This document shows positions 43,898 to 57,235 of a DNA stretch of 64,000 nucleotides, one piece after another (the stretch's first letter is position 1; each line of letters begins with the position of its first letter). Source of the DNA: Tiliqua scincoides (Eukaryota; Chordata; Lepidosauria; Squamata; Scincidae); NCBI RefSeq assembly GCF_035046505.1, contig NC_089823.1, positions 3,650,767-3,714,766 on the forward strand, read 5' to 3'. The notes below the pieces were generated by a model that saw only the letters and a program-made list of their open reading frames with translations, was not told the origin of the DNA and did no database searches. The translations under genes were made by a program, and so were the position numbers.

Positions 43898-46029
43898 CAA
43901 GCTGCTGATTCCAGCCTTGTTGCCACCACTGCATTCCTGGCTGTTTTCCTGGGGGAACCTTCTGGCTCCAGCCATCTGGCTTGTCTTTGGCTGCTGCTGT
44001 TTCAATCTGTGCTGGTCCTCCTGGGCCTCCTGGCAGTGGCTGGCTTCTCATTCGCAGCTGCTTGGCCTATGTGGCTCTCCTTGCATAGGGCTGGTCTGGT
44101 GTTCTATTGTATTTCTAGCCTGCTTTTCTTTCATGATGTAACTGGAGGTGCTGTGTCCTGTATTGGGGATCCCAGCGCTGACCAGCTCCAAACCTGCTTG
44201 GGATTTGCAAAATGGTTGTGTCTTGTGCCTGCAGACCATTCTCAGGTGTGTGGCCACGTGTGCAATCTTCCCCCCCCCCCAAAAAAAAGGGGTTGTTCTC
44301 CTGGGGTGGGAACTTAGTCCTCAGGTGCTTGCTCACCCCCCACCCCGCCTGTCTTCCCTCCTCCTGCTTTCTTGCCTGCCCTCCCCCTGTCATCCAAGGG
44401 GGTGCAGGTGTGAAGGAAAACTGGGATTCATGCAGCAGGTGGGGGGGCATATTAGTCAGCCTCTCCTATGTAGGCTTCTCTTCCTGCCCACCCCCCCATC
44501 ATGCAGCTTTTGATTAGCTTGTCCAGAATCTCCTGCCTGCATAATCTCCTTCACTCTGCACAAAAGCCAGGCTTAGTCACCAAATTGGAGAACCTTCCTT
44601 TGGCCTGCTGGAGATTAGCATACAGTGGAGAGCAGCCTGTATTCCTGGGGTGCAGGAAGCTGCCTTCTGTCAGGGTCAGGCCACTGGTGCCTCTAACCCA
44701 GTCCTGGCCGCCCCAACTGGTAGTGACCCACTTGGTGATCCTGTTCAGGCTGCCAGATCTCTTGACTGCCAAAGAAGCCATGTGTGAACATGGCAAGCAC
44801 ACTTGTCCTGTGGCATGCCATAGATCAGGCATCCTAAGGAAAAGAGCCTTGCTGAATCCAAAGGTATACCTGGTCCATCATCCTATTTCTGCTGTGGCAA
44901 ATCTTTTGATGTGTGCTTTTGTGCTTAAAGCTGGCTTTGTGATGTGTTGGGTATGGCAAGTGTCAGAGTCCATGGCTTTTTGGAACAAAGGGTTCCATTA
45001 GATTAGACCCTTAGCCCTTGCCTGGGTTTGTTGGCACCCATGCAGGGCGGGCTTGGTGTTACCGTGTTCTGTTGCTGCCACCCAGCATTGTGAGGCAGAA
45101 GGAGAGGGCAGGGCTGCCCACTGGTGTCCAGTGCTGCCCCTCTTGTCTGGTGATGTACCAATTTCTCTTCCTGCTCCATGGATGGGAAGAGGGATGTGGA
45201 AGAGAGTGGTGGACTCTAGAGCATCAGCTGCTCTAATCTAGGGGGCAGGAGGAGTAGTGGGGGTGAGAAGGAAGACGGAGGTGGGCACCATCCCCAACCA
45301 ATCTACCTGAGGCAGCTGCCTCAGTTGGCCTTGTGGACATACTAGCCCTGGCAGAGGCTGGGGGACCAGCACCAGGATTTGCAGAATAGTATAAACAGTA
45401 TTTGTAACTTGGATAAGATCTCGCTAACTCATCCCTTTTTGCAATCTACAATTCTGTACAGAATTGTATATTCTACCACATGGATTTATACACTGGTACA
45501 AGATACTCCTGGACTAGTACATCAGAATTGCTGTTGTGGTGTTGTGCATTGCAACTTCCCGATGGGTGCCAACTGGGGCAGAGGGTGCCCAGGGCAGGTG
45601 CAACAGATTTCTGGGAAGCCTCTTGCAAAAGTGGGGCTACCACAAGGAGGATTATCCACCCACTTGGGACCTCCTGCTCTAACTTGTTCTGTAGTTTCTA
45701 GTTGCAAGGTTCACCTAAGCAGCCTTTATCTGGAGGCAGATCAGGCTTTTCCTTGTCTGGGTGATGTGCTGCTCCTTGGAGATGCCCCCATTTTCCTCTG
45801 CTTGTGCCGGTCTGAACTGGTTTTGTCTTTGAGGAGAGCTGGACCTTATTACCTGTGCAAGCACTCTGGCTTCTCATGCAAATCGATGTGTAGGAGGACC
45901 AGAGAGGCCCTGGCAGTTTGCCTGGGCCTCGCTGTGTTCATCCTTGGAAGAAAGACCTGAGAACTGCAGCCCCACATTCAGATCTCCTCTCTGTGTGTAT
46001 CTCTCACCCCCCCCCTTTTGTCTCTGCAG

Positions 46030-46184
46030 GATAAATAGTATGATTATTAGGTGTCATCTTTCAGTCCCTCTTTCTATGGAAAATAAAAGGAGTCAGACCT
46101 TGGAGGTGTTGAAGAAACTTGTCAAACGGGATACCTTTAGAGAATCCTGATCAAACTGCCAGCATCCTGACATACCTGAATAAG
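46030..46184 (+). other. UCP2: UCP2 untranslated exon 2
   Basis: This 155-nt exon lies between a strong acceptor (C-rich tract then TTTTGTCTCTGCAG, AG at 46028-46029) and a good donor (AATAAG|GTAACA, GT at 46185-46186). It sits between the GC-rich exon 1 and the exon holding the UCP2 start. That is the mammalian layout, where UCP2 exons 1 and 2 are non-coding. It contains the whole 36-codon upstream ORF. Confidence 0.7.
46040..46150 (+). promoter_or_regulatory. UCP2 upstream ORF, 36 codons, translational control element
   Basis: ATG at 46040 opens a 36-residue ORF ending at TGA 46148-46150. It starts MIIRCHLSVPLSMENKRS and ends KLVKRDTFRES. The start has A at -3. All of it lies in exon 2. 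After splicing, 34 nt of exon 2 and 111 nt of exon 3 (47468-47578) separate its stop from the UCP2 ATG, 145 nt in all. Mammalian UCP2 exon 2 is known to carry a 36-residue uORF that represses UCP2 translation and is relieved by glutamine. The equal length and position point to the same element. The peptide identity to mammals was not compared. Confidence 0.75.
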
Positions 46185-47578
46185 GTAACAGTGAATTTTT
46201 GAGGCTTGGGTTTGAATAACAGTTCTGGGGAGGCCAATATAGTGCAGTCAAGGCTATGAATTTGCTGCAGATCTACACAAGCAGAGTGCAGAATTCAGAT
46301 TGGTATCTTTTTTTTAAAAAAAGTTTCTGGTCCTGATGGCTTCAAGACCAGGCAGTGGGGGGGGGGGGGGGAAGCTGCCTGTTCTTTCTCTTTCCCCCTG
46401 CATTAACTTGCAATTCCTGGATGCTGCAATGCCCAACTCTGAAGAAGGAGGCAGGACACTTAAGGTTTGCAAGTAGCATTAGGGGAAACTGAGCCTGTGC
46501 ACTATCTAACAGTTCTTAGATGCCTCACCTCCAATGCTGGACACTGGGCAGGACTCCCACTGGAGGACAGAGATTGTGAAATAGCACTGGGGAAGGAACC
46601 AGTCTGCTCCCCCGCAGTTGCCTGGGAAGCATTCCTGTGGGCCCTGGATTACTGGGCAGTGGTGGGGAGCATTGTGTTGCGTAGTGGCAGCTGCTGTCAC
46701 AAGCTGGCACTTGTGCTGCTGTCACAAGCTGGCGGGGCACTCTCACAAGACAAAGGTCACACCAATGGGGGGCTTTGCTGACCAGTGCTCGGCAGCAGCC
46801 AATTGGAACAAAATTGTACGGTATCCACTTTGAAGGATCCAGCCTCGGTTGCTGGGCAACAGTTCTGTGACTTAACAGGGCTTGAACCTGTGGGGTGGGG
46901 AGCGTCTGCTTTGAGCAAAAGGAAATAGAGGTGACTGGAAAGGAACTGCAATGGTTAGCCCCATGCTGAGTGGAGCATGTCCGAGGCCATGGGTATAAAC
47001 TGCTCCATTTGTGAACTGTGGCAACCTGCAGGGTCTAAAAATGGGGGGGCGGAGAGACATTGTGGCCCCAGAGCGACACCTGGCAGGTCACCAGGACCAA
47101 TATATATCAAAGAGACCTCCTCTCCCACAAGACCAGTTACTGCCACATGATGTCTTCCAAAGCTGGATATTGCATGTTCCATGTTAAGTTGAGTGCTAGG
47201 TGAGGGCCCCTTCAACTGGCTCCAACCTTCTGTACTGGTAGTAGCATCCAGGGGGATGCTGGGTGTACCATGGGTTTTTGTCAAATAGTCTTGACAAATC
47301 TGTTTTTGTTTTGTTTTTCCAAAGTTTAGATCAAGGTCTGAGTGTAGATGGTGGTTGGTGTATTTCTTCAGGTTGTGTGTATGTGGGGTGGGGTGTCAGT
47401 GTTGGCTAAACCTATGCATATATCAGGGTTGTAATGGGGGTTGTCTTTTTTCCTCCCCCCCCCCCAGACAGGGGCAGAGTTCACAATTGTGTCCTTTTGC
47501 TACATTAGTACCCAGCAGTCTTCTTGGCTGCTCCAGAGTCCTTGACCTCCTCCTCCAAACCTGCGTGAAGCGGAAAAA

Positions 47579-50500
47579 ATGGTTGGATTCAAGCCTACTG
47601 ATGTCCCTCCAACGGCTGCAGTGAAGTTTGTTGGAGCTGGTACTGCTGCCTGCATTGCGGATCTGATCACCTTCCCCCTGGACACTGCCAAAGTGCGGCT
47701 GCAGGTGAGCCCTTGTAGATACTGGTCCTGCAGCTGCCATGTATTTGTGTGCATCATTGCTTTGTGTCTGGCTTGCAGCTTTGCAACTCTGCTGTATTGA
47801 GGTACAGTAAATGAACTCTGCGCTGTCCCCCTGACTTCTCCCCCTTCCTTGAACTAGGGGGAGACATGCTGCAGGGCTTGCTGCATTAGTATCCCTGCTA
47901 GAGAACTGCATTAATCTTATATGGAATTGGTTGAGTGGAATTGGAATTGTGGAGCCTGAATTCATTGGTTTGATTCAACAGGTGGCATGTATTATCAGTT
48001 GCAACTGGGGTACAGCTAGCATGTTCCAGTGACTAATTCTTGTGTCACTTTTTGCACATGAGGGTGGATGCATACTTCTAGATGTGGGGGAATTTACTGT
48101 CCACTGAAAAGTGTAGAATTCTTGTACATCACCTTTCCACCAGAAGGTCCCCTTGGTGGTGGTGAACACTATAAAAACTTAACATTTCTTGGATGAAACG
48201 TATAACACAAAATAGACAATTACAAACCCACAACGCCATGTATGCGGCATTGCTGTGAGCATTCTGGTACACATCTGAAGACCGAGTTCCTTGGACCAGA
48301 TGGGACAGCTGCTGCCTTAATGCCCTTCTTGGAGGGCACTGCTGAAAGGAGAATGCTGGGCCACAGGGGAATGCTGCACTGAGTCTTCGGATGCTGCCAT
48401 TAAGGAGTTGAAAAGGGAACAAAACCCTGCTTTGATCACTAGCGCTGCAGCACCCTGGTGTGCTGTGAAGGGTCCACAGATGTGCCGTGGGAGTTTGGAG
48501 CGCAGCGGTTGAAAACCACTGGAAAACTAGGTTCTGCAACTCCTTTTCTCTGGCAGCTGTCTGTAATGATGGATTCTCCACAAAGCCAGCAGAGGGACAG
48601 CCAATTCATTGCTACAGATAATTGCCCTAGAAAGAGCTGCAGAACCTGGAAGAGTCTCCTAGAAGTGGCATTGCAAGAGGTGAGGGTCCCAGAGCCTGGG
48701 CCGCAAGAAGGAAAATGTTGGAAATTGCTGACCTAGAGAATCTCAGCAGATATATTGGGCTGTCTTCCATCCTTAAACAGGCCTTGGGACATCCAGGCTT
48801 AATAGCATTGAGGAGATAGTAAAACAGTCTCATTGAAAGGAAGCTCTCTGAACTGTGTAGTCTCTGCCGCATAAATGGAAGGAAGACTGACTTTGAGAAC
48901 AGCTTGAGCCTGCGGCCTTGCCTTAATCAATAACTGGGAGGGGTTGTTTAACCCTTGAGTGCGGCTTCAAGCTGTGGCTAGTTACTGGCAAGGGATATCT
49001 ACAACCAACCAGAACCATGACAGCAACCCCCCCATCAAACCTTGCTTTTCTCTGGGCAAGTAAACATAATTCTTCCCTTAATGCATGCTCTGTGAATTCT
49101 TCTCCCTGGCTTGTTTTCTCCATCTACCACTTTGTGTTTTAACACTGGTGCACAGGAGACACAGGAAGTTTCTTCCCCCTCCTGGGTGAAATCTGGGTTG
49201 CTTTCCCGCACAAATCCCTATTGGGCTGGTTTAGTGAGCTGGACCAGGCTGGGCCCCGGATTGTTTAGAAAGGCCTTTGTACATGCTTTGTTCTCTCCTG
49301 TGTAGATCCAAGGCGAGAGCAAGATGGCAGTGACAGCCAAGGCAGCGCAGTACCGGGGAGTCTTTGGCACCATGGCTACCATGGTGAAGAATGAAGGGCC
49401 CACCAGCCTCTACAGTGGCCTGGTGGCCGGTCTGCAGCGCCAGATGAGTTTTGCCTCGGTTCGCATTGGGCTGTATGATTCAGTGAAGCAGTTCTACACA
49501 AAGGGGTCAGAGCGTAAGTTGGTGGTTAAATGCCAGGAGGCTGAGAGGTGTTTAAATGCATGTATTCTGCCAGCACCTTTGGTCCTGCGGCCACTGATGA
49601 GATAAGACATAAAAATCTATGCAAGCAGTTAAAGTGCCAGTAGCGCCTTGTCATACAAATGCAGCAAGACCTTGCATCAAAACCTCAAACTGGATCAGAC
49701 CTAGTAAGAAAGGACAGACAAAGGTCCTGGAAGCCATTAAACACTTGAACAACAGCAGTGCTTTAACAGTGTTCCAAAGATACTCAAGGAAGGCACTGAA
49801 CAAGGGGGCAGAAGCTGGGGGTTCCCCTATTGAGGTGCTACAAGTGAGAAGACCTGCCTGTTTTTGTTGCCACCTACCTCTTTTAAAGGAGGATGATGCT
49901 TGGAGCAAGGCCCCTGATGGAGCTGTGGGAGCTGTGCTTACAGTCCTAGAAATCCCTCCCACTTAGTCAGACATGTGGGTTGGCTGTGATTACATGGCAG
50001 GAAGAGGTGACACTCGGCATATGTTCAGAGGCACCTTTGACAGTTGAGGCCTTGAACTGAAATGGCTTTCGGTCTGAAAACTGGGGGAGGGGGAACCTGC
50101 ATCAAGCTAGGGGTCTTCCTGTAAATGAGCCTAGTCTCTGGTTTTCCCCTTAACAATTTCAGAAAAAAGCCACTTTGATCTAAAAGCATAAAAATGAGCT
50201 TGCTGGGTCATATCAGGAGCTAGCCCAGTATCCTGTGAGCCACAGACCTGACTATTCTCTAGCTGTGAAGAGCCAAGAGAGAATTCTAGGGTCACAAGCC
50301 ACTTTGCAGGTTGATGAGTGAGCTGTAGTCCTCAGGAGATGGTGCCCTGATAAATTCACATGGCACTCCTGAACTACCCACTGAGGGTCTGTCTAGTTCA
50401 GCCAGGAGTGGAGTCTGCTGCTTGCCCATGTCGGGGAGATCAGATGGATGCCAACCCTAACCTTGAACAGTACCTTAGAAACCAGAAGTTGCTGTGAGTG

Positions 50501-53500
50501 GGGGTGCTGAGCGGACTGGAACTTTGTCCTGTTGTAAACCTTGAAAGGAGCCACTGGCATAATTTTGCTTCTACTGTCTTGGGAAGGGGCAAAGATTGAA
50601 ACTTGGCTGGCTCACCCCACCTGCCTCCACGCTTCCAGAAATCCAGCTCAGCAGTTCATTGCCACTGCCCCGGGTGGAAGAGTTTCCTGGGTTTTGGCCT
50701 CTTGCTGAAGGACCCCTTCCTGCCACAGAACCGCCATGGTTGTGGTTCTCGTATCAGGCCCTTCTCAGAGTCCCAGGGTGAGCGAGGACCAGAGAGGGTG
50801 CCCTTTAGGTTGAAATGCTACTTGGAGAAGCTGCCCTGGTCCAGCTTTGATGCTTTTCTGGCACTGGGAAAAGCTTTGGGATCTAACAGGCATGTGTGAG
50901 GCCAGCTGGAAATACCATCTCTCTGTTCCTGTCCCTGCAAAAAGCAGCTGTGGGGGGAGTCTGATCAGGACTGCAGCACAGGAGAGCTGAGCCCACCTTT
51001 GCAATCTGAGCATTGTCACTGGCTCATCATAGCAGTGAAGGGCTCCCTGGTGAATCTTGTGGTGCAAGAAGCTTACGGCTGTGGCAGTTTCTCTCTAACC
51101 AGACCGCCGTGTCTCTTACTGACCTTGACAGATGCTGGCATCGGCAGTCGGCTCCTTGCCGGCTGCACCACTGGAGCAATGGCAGTGGCTGTTGCCCAGC
51201 CCACTGATGTGGTGAAGGTGAGGTTCCAGGCCCAAGCCCGGGCAGAGGCTGGCAGGCGGTACCAGGGGACACTGGATGCCTACCGGACGATCGCCAGGGA
51301 GGAAGGGTTCAGAGGCCTCTGGAAAGGTTGGTAGCAAAGCAGCAGGCCCCCAAATCTTTGCTTGGCACATAAGACTAGCCAGACCTGAGATTTTTTTGTG
51401 TCTTCAGTGAGCTCTATGACAGATTAAGAAGTTGATTTAAATATGCAGGACCAGAGAGAGGACTCTGGTTCTGGGCTTGGGAGAGCCAGATCTGGCCAGG
51501 TTCAGGGAGGGGGAAGATGTGTTGAAAGCCCAAGTCATCTTTACCATGGAAAGGAGAGATCTGAAATGCACAGGGGAATCCCAGATGTCGCATTCTCCAT
51601 GTCTTTCAATCAAAAGCAGCCCTAGTGTGGTCCTGTTTAGTTTGGGGCCATAGTGTAAGCAAGGGGGATAACCTTTCTATTCTCCAGTGCTGCTTGCTTG
51701 CTTATAATCTCCCCCTGGGCTATTTACCTCTGAAGTGGCTATTTTTAGCTGATAGTGGCAGTTTTCAGCAGGAGAATGGTGAACTACTCCATGCTGTGCT
51801 CTTCACCTGGATTGGAGTATTTGTGGAAGCATTTTGATTTTCTAAAAAAGCCCCGGATCATCCCAGTCATGGAGATTAAAGATGCGCTGAATTTATCTTG
51901 TAGTCCAGCCCTCAGTCAGATTTTGAATCTGCTCCATGTGTCCTATATATTCCCTCACATTCTGCAAAGACAAACAGTTTCCAGCAAGGAAGAAGCAGCA
52001 GGAAAGTCTTGCCAGGATGCCAAGTGAAGCAGTCCTGCGTGACTTGTCAGAAGTCTGAGCTGAACCAGTGACTGATCTTGTAAACATGAATCCTGTTCTA
52101 GTGACTGCAGAGGGTCTCTGGCTGGAGAGGGTCCTCTTTGAAGCCAGCCTGGCTAATTCTGACTTTTAAACATCTGTGACTCCTTTTTCCTCCTTTTAGG
52201 AACTTCCCCCAACATAACCCGGAATGCCCTTGTGAATTGCACTGAATTGGTGACCTATGACCTGATCAAGGACACACTACTGAAATACAACCTCATGACA
52301 GGTCAGGATGAGTTGTGAAACTGTGCGCTCTCGCTCTCTCTCCAGTAAAGTGTGTGCTTGTGCCCAGAATCAGATTTCTAGCCTGCCCTATCCCTAAAGT
52401 TCAGAGAGTTGAAGGGTTGGAAATTGAAACCTGTGCTCAGCCGCAGAACTGAGGCATCTGCTGAAGGGGCCTGAAGGCTTTGTTTGCTGCAGCATGGACA
52501 GTAGATTGGAGTGGCTTCATATTCCCATGTGTGTGCATGTTTGGCACATCTCTGCTGAAATAACATCTGCAGAGCAGGTGGCTCTAGCAAGTGAGCCATG
52601 TCACAGTTGAAGGTGAAGGCTTGTGGGTTTCTCAGCTGCCTGCCAATATCAGGCCTAGCGGTACTCTTGGAGCTACTTAGCATGGGGATCACAAGGATAG
52701 AATTTCAGCTGTGAACAAAGTATTCGGGCAGCAGAGACAGTTGTGTTAGCCAGGTGCCTACACTACTGGCTGTGATTTTGATAACAGGTCTGCCTGACTA
52801 GGGTGGTGTAACCCAGAACGCCACTTGATGCTATCTCTGTCCTGCCATCTCTCCACTACCAAAAAATGCCAAGGCAGTGGCAGTCTCAGTGAAAGGCACT
52901 GCCCCTTGGGTCCCTCACAATCTCCTGCAGATGCAACCTGCATCCAGTGCCCTTACTGATGGACTAGCCGCGTGCCTGACCATCGCTCTTGCTTTTTTCC
53001 CCCCTTCCTGCAGATAACCTTCCCTGCCACTTCACCTCTGCATTTGGTGCTGGTTTCTGCACCACCGTCATTGCCTCCCCCGTTGATGTAGTGAAGACCA
53101 GATACATGAACTCTGCCCCTGGTCAATACAGAAGTGCCGTGAACTGTGCCCTCACCATGCTCCGAAAGGAGGGGCCCCTGGCTTTTTACAAAGGGTAAGC
53201 ATCGGTCCCTGACATCGCTAGAGGGTCTCTGCAAAGTGCAAGGCTGCAAGGAAGCCTAACCAGTTAACTTATTCCAGTTCCCCACACCCACATATCCACT
53301 GCAGAACACCAGTATGGCATAGCAATTTAGGACAAGGGAGACTGGGTTTGAATCCCTGCCCAGCCATGAATAATGGCCCAGTGACTATTTCTCAGCATAA
53401 CCTACCTGGCTGGGCTATTGTGGGCTAAAATTGGGTAACCCCTGTATACTTATCTCAGCTTCTTCAGAGAAGGTTGTAATATCCTGTTTCCAGCAGCAGC

Positions 53501-54407
53501 TAGCCAGAGGTATCTGGGAAGCTCACTTGCAAGGGCAGGAATGTGGTGGCATACCCCTAGTGTCTGTCTTGGTTCCATCTGGTACTTTGAGGAATACTGC
53601 CCCTGCACATGGGGGTTATATTTAGCTATTATGGCTAATATGGGCTGGATCCCAAAGGATCTCCTCTATGGAGAACTTGTGCAAGGAAAGCGCCCTACAG
53701 GTAGACCACAGCTGCGATACAAGGACATCTGCAAGAGGGATCTGAAGGCCTTAGGAGTGGACCTCAACAAGTGGGAAACCCTGGCCTCTGAGCGGCCCGC
53801 TTGGAGGCAGGCTGTGCAGCATGGCCTTTCCCAGTTTGAAGAGACACTTGGCCAACAGTCAGAGCGCGATACCATAGTCTTTCGAGATTGAAGGTTGCCA
53901 ACAAGAATGCCTAATACTTTTTGATAGACTTCTCTTCTGACATAACTATGTCCTATAGCAGTACTCTACTTAAGTTAATAGTCTGTTAGAGTATTTTTTC
54001 CTTTCTATCCTGAACCTGCCAGTTGATTGTGTGACCCAAGTTTAAATATTGGGAGGGAGGAAGTATGGCTTGGGTCACCAGAAATAGCTGGAAGGTGCAT
54101 GCTGTTGTCAGGTGCAGTGGCAATGAAGATGCTGGGAAGCACCCCTGAGACTAGACGCAACTTCATAGGTGCCTGTTGAAAATTATCACCCATTTCCTGC
54201 CTGGGCTGCATATGTAGCTGGACTCCCTGCCGTGTTGCTTTCAGAAGGTGTCTCCTTTTGGCCGCTTCTAATGTGAGCTGCTCTCTTCTCAGCTTTACGC
54301 CTTCGTTTCTGCGACTGGGATCCTGGAACGTGGTGATGTTTGTGACTTATGAGCAGCTGAAACGTGCCATGATGGCTGCCCGGGGATCGTGGGAGGCCCC
54401 CTTCTGA
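47579..54407 (+). CDS. UCP2: UCP2, mitochondrial uncoupling protein 2 (complete CDS, six coding exons)
   Basis: UCP2 is an SLC25 inner-membrane carrier tied to control of reactive oxygen species and C4-metabolite export. Coding exons are 47579-47704, 49306-49513, 51132-51326, 52200-52301, 53014-53194 and 54293-54407, all GT/AG. The total is 927 nt, giving 308 residues (human 309). The start [12 protein letters not shown] has a strong context (A at -3, G at +4). The exon opens at 47468 after a long C tract. Carrier signatures are PLDTAKVR (33-40), PTDVVKVR (135-142) and PVDVVKTR (233-240). [20 protein letters not shown] and the EAPF terminus match human UCP2 closely. It differs from the neighbouring UCP3 in just the residues expected for UCP2. 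No disruption is seen. Intron 5 holds a 5'-truncated LINE copy at 53.6 kb. Confidence 0.96.
53640..53905 (+). mobile_element. Ingi/Vingi-like LINE, internally deleted copy in UCP2 intron 5
   Basis: It encodes [20 protein letters not shown] and then [20 protein letters not shown]. After CTTGGCCAACAGTC it jumps directly to AGAGCGCGATACCATAGTCT, skipping the zinc-finger segment (about 130 nt). It ends ATTGAAGGTTGCCAACAAG. Confidence 0.85.
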
Positions 54408-56690
54408 GCCAGCTGATGGGCGTGGTTGACAGACCTTGTATGCAAAACTCTATGGTCTAATTTGCCTCCCCCACTTCTGTACTCTACCTCTGTGTAGAAC
54501 CTTCCCAAGATGTAAATTTTTTTAAAATGTTGGTTTGTAGTTGGACTTCTGGATAAAAGCTGACTTTAACAGGTCCTTTGCAATGTCCTGGACCATTCCC
54601 TGTAGGATGTACTAGGCTGTTGTCTTATGTGATTATTTTCATGTGTTATGGTCAGTTTCCCCAGATTCCCTTTCCCTGCCCATTGGATGGGGGTGCTTTA
54701 ATTTCTGAAGAATTTAGACCCTGAGGCTCAACCCCCCCCCTCCCGGCAGGACTTTATGCAGTTGCCCATCCAGCCTTTCTGTCTGTCTGTGCCTGAATAT
54801 TGTTACTTGAGGTGCTCTAATCAAGACTGTCAGAAGTATTAGTTGGCTAATCACTCCTCTCCCAGGGAAAAGGCTGGTATTGTGCTTAGCAGAGGCAGTC
54901 ATGAAGTAGTTCTGAGAGCAGCTAGATGGTGGCAGCAGCTGCAAAAGCCAGCTTGGGTCCTGCCCCTTGCCTCTAAAGCCACCCCCTCCCCCAAGTTAAG
55001 CACAGGAGGGAGAGGCAGAGCAGAATCTTCCCAATGCAGGTACACTCAGAACTCCCCCTTTATAAAAGCAGGTTTTGTTCCTGACATGGTTTACTTCCAG
55101 CTTCTGAGTCCCACTAACAGGGGAATGACTGGTCTCTTCCCCCCCATAATTTGCTTAGTTTTTGCCCCACACTTGGTGATGGACTCAATTCTACTAGTTT
55201 GGCCTGTTGATTATGGCTAAATAGCAAACAGTTCCTAAAAACTGGCTGACAAGGTGGTCTCCATTTTGGGACTGGCAGTCTTGCTGGATAACTGGCAAAA
55301 CTGGCCCCTTGCCTTGGATTTCTCCTGTGCATCCCTCAAGTACCTCTGCTCTGTATACATTTCTATTGCTGTACCACTTCCATCACTCTGAAGTCAGTGC
55401 AGCAAAGCCACAGACATCTGTTTAGAAACTCTGGGCTAAACTCTGGCCACATGCCAGCCTAAAGGTCACTGTGAGCTCTGGACTCTGTGAATCTAGTTGC
55501 AGTTGATTTATTTCAAAGATAAGACAATTTTGTGGCATTCTAAACCTCAAATTCCAGCAAGACTCTGAGCAGAGAACAATATTAAAGCAGACTATTCTGC
55601 TACTATGTCAAGCTATTAAGAGTAGACAAAACCATGTTTTAAAAATAAAACTCAATTTTAATGTTACAGAGGAAGAGCAAGCACGATAGAGTGCTAGCCC
55701 ATCTCCTTAGCTAAATGCCTGCCCAAGCTAGGAGATCATAAGGGGGGGGGGTTTGAGAACCCCCTAGTAATGGGCATTTGTTTAAGTATAGCTTTGGGCA
55801 ATATATGCATTCTCTGGCTGGAGACAGTTGCTCTTTTCAGTGTTGAAAGTAGTTTGAGGCAGAGATTGTTGCTTGGGCATCTATACCCATCCCTCTGGAA
55901 CTGCATGCTGCAGGCTTCTGTACTGTTCCAGAAGTCTGTATGATGCAAGGTGGGACAAACTTGTGTATATTCCCTGGAAAGTGATGTCTCTCTTGAAATT
56001 TTCTTTCAGCTCCTGCGTTATTGTCTATTTCAGCACTGATGTTGTCCAACCCCCACCCCCGTTCAGACATTGCCTTTTGCAATTTCCCTCAAGTTAAGCA
56101 TCCCCCTAGCTCTCAGGCACTACTTTACAATGGCACAAGTTGTCCCCCTTATACTAGGCAGCAGGCCAGACAGTGTTGCATAAAGCCCCTGCTCTCTTAA
56201 GCCTAAAGAAGTCCTGATGTGGCCAGGACTACAGATACTGTATAATCTGTTTGCCAAGTGGTAGCCTCCTCACTGACAGTCCCCAAGCTGCCAGAGATTT
56301 CCCCTGCTTTGCTGCTTTCCTGGCTCCATCAGTCTTCTCTTGGGGAGAGAGGCAGGGGAACAGTAGCAGAACCCTCCTTCTGGGCCACAGAGCTATTTTA
56401 AAAGTCATGGGAGCTTCTCTGGGGATGTAGTCTGGCAGCCCTGATAGTCCTTGTTGGGGAGTCTCTTCTGTTTCACATTCCCAGCCTGAGAGCACCACTT
56501 AACAACTTCTGCAGGACTTTATCTTAACTACTGGTATTCTTGTGCTTATCTTAATGAGAAAATGTACCTGTGGGCCTGTTGAGTGTTTTTGTGAAGCTAT
56601 TTGTGATGGTCAAAAGCTGCTGTGATTTCTTTTTTAAAACAACTTTGCACATGTCTGTTTTTTAATAAAGCTGAAACCTCATTTGTGTAG
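54408..56690 (+). other. UCP2: UCP2 3' region with candidate poly(A) signals
   Basis: After the UCP2 stop the sequence is mostly unique. Two AATAAA signals are plausible: 55644-55649 and 56664-56669. The second is followed by TTTGTGTAGCC and a long T run, a classic downstream element, which would give a 3' UTR of about 2.25 kb. That is much longer than the short mammalian UCP2 3' UTR, so the first kilobase may hold an earlier, non-canonical site. Confidence 0.4.
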
Positions 56691-57235
56691 CCTTTTTTTT
56701 TTTCCTTCTCTAGGTAGTCATATCCCACATTTCTTGTGTGTAAGAACTGGACTCTCTGCCCTACTCTGTCTAGATTAGCTCCAGTGCTTTGTGGAATGCA
56801 ATAACACACTTGTCCTACTCCTTTTTAGATGGATTGGGGCCCTTGCCTTATGCTCTCTTCTGGAAGGATCTTGATTGCATTTGTGGAATTCAACTACTAT
56901 GGGAAACATGTGGCCAGATGTAGCAGTTATGCTGTTGGGCAGCCATTGTGTGTTAAACATTACTAGAGTAGTGGTTTTTCCATTTGATCACTGAAACCAC
57001 CTTCCTGCTGATGGTCTTGTCTTTGGCAAGCCACAGAGGTTTGGCTTGAGAGGAGGCCAGTGTCCTGATCTCGTAGGGGTGAGCTGTATGTGGATATGGC
57101 CTTGGTGAACAGATGCTCATATGGGTCCTGTTGAGCTGCCGGGATGCATCTTTTGGGTGCACCTTCCTGACCAGAACCGGTAGTGGTTGTATAACCCCTG
57201 CTGACTGGGCAAAGAGGCACCTTATAAACTGATGT

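Noticed and set aside
44000-46000. Plus-strand open frames of 100-190 codons in UCP2 intron 1
   Set aside because: They have no recognisable motif, no good splice context and low-complexity composition, so they read as chance frames in GC-rich intron. The only supported exon nearby is 46030-46184.
47579-47800. UCP2 first coding exon reading on past 47704
   Set aside because: The frame runs on into the intron by chance. GTGAGC at 47705 is a strong donor, and the next exon resumes with IQGES as in all UCPs.
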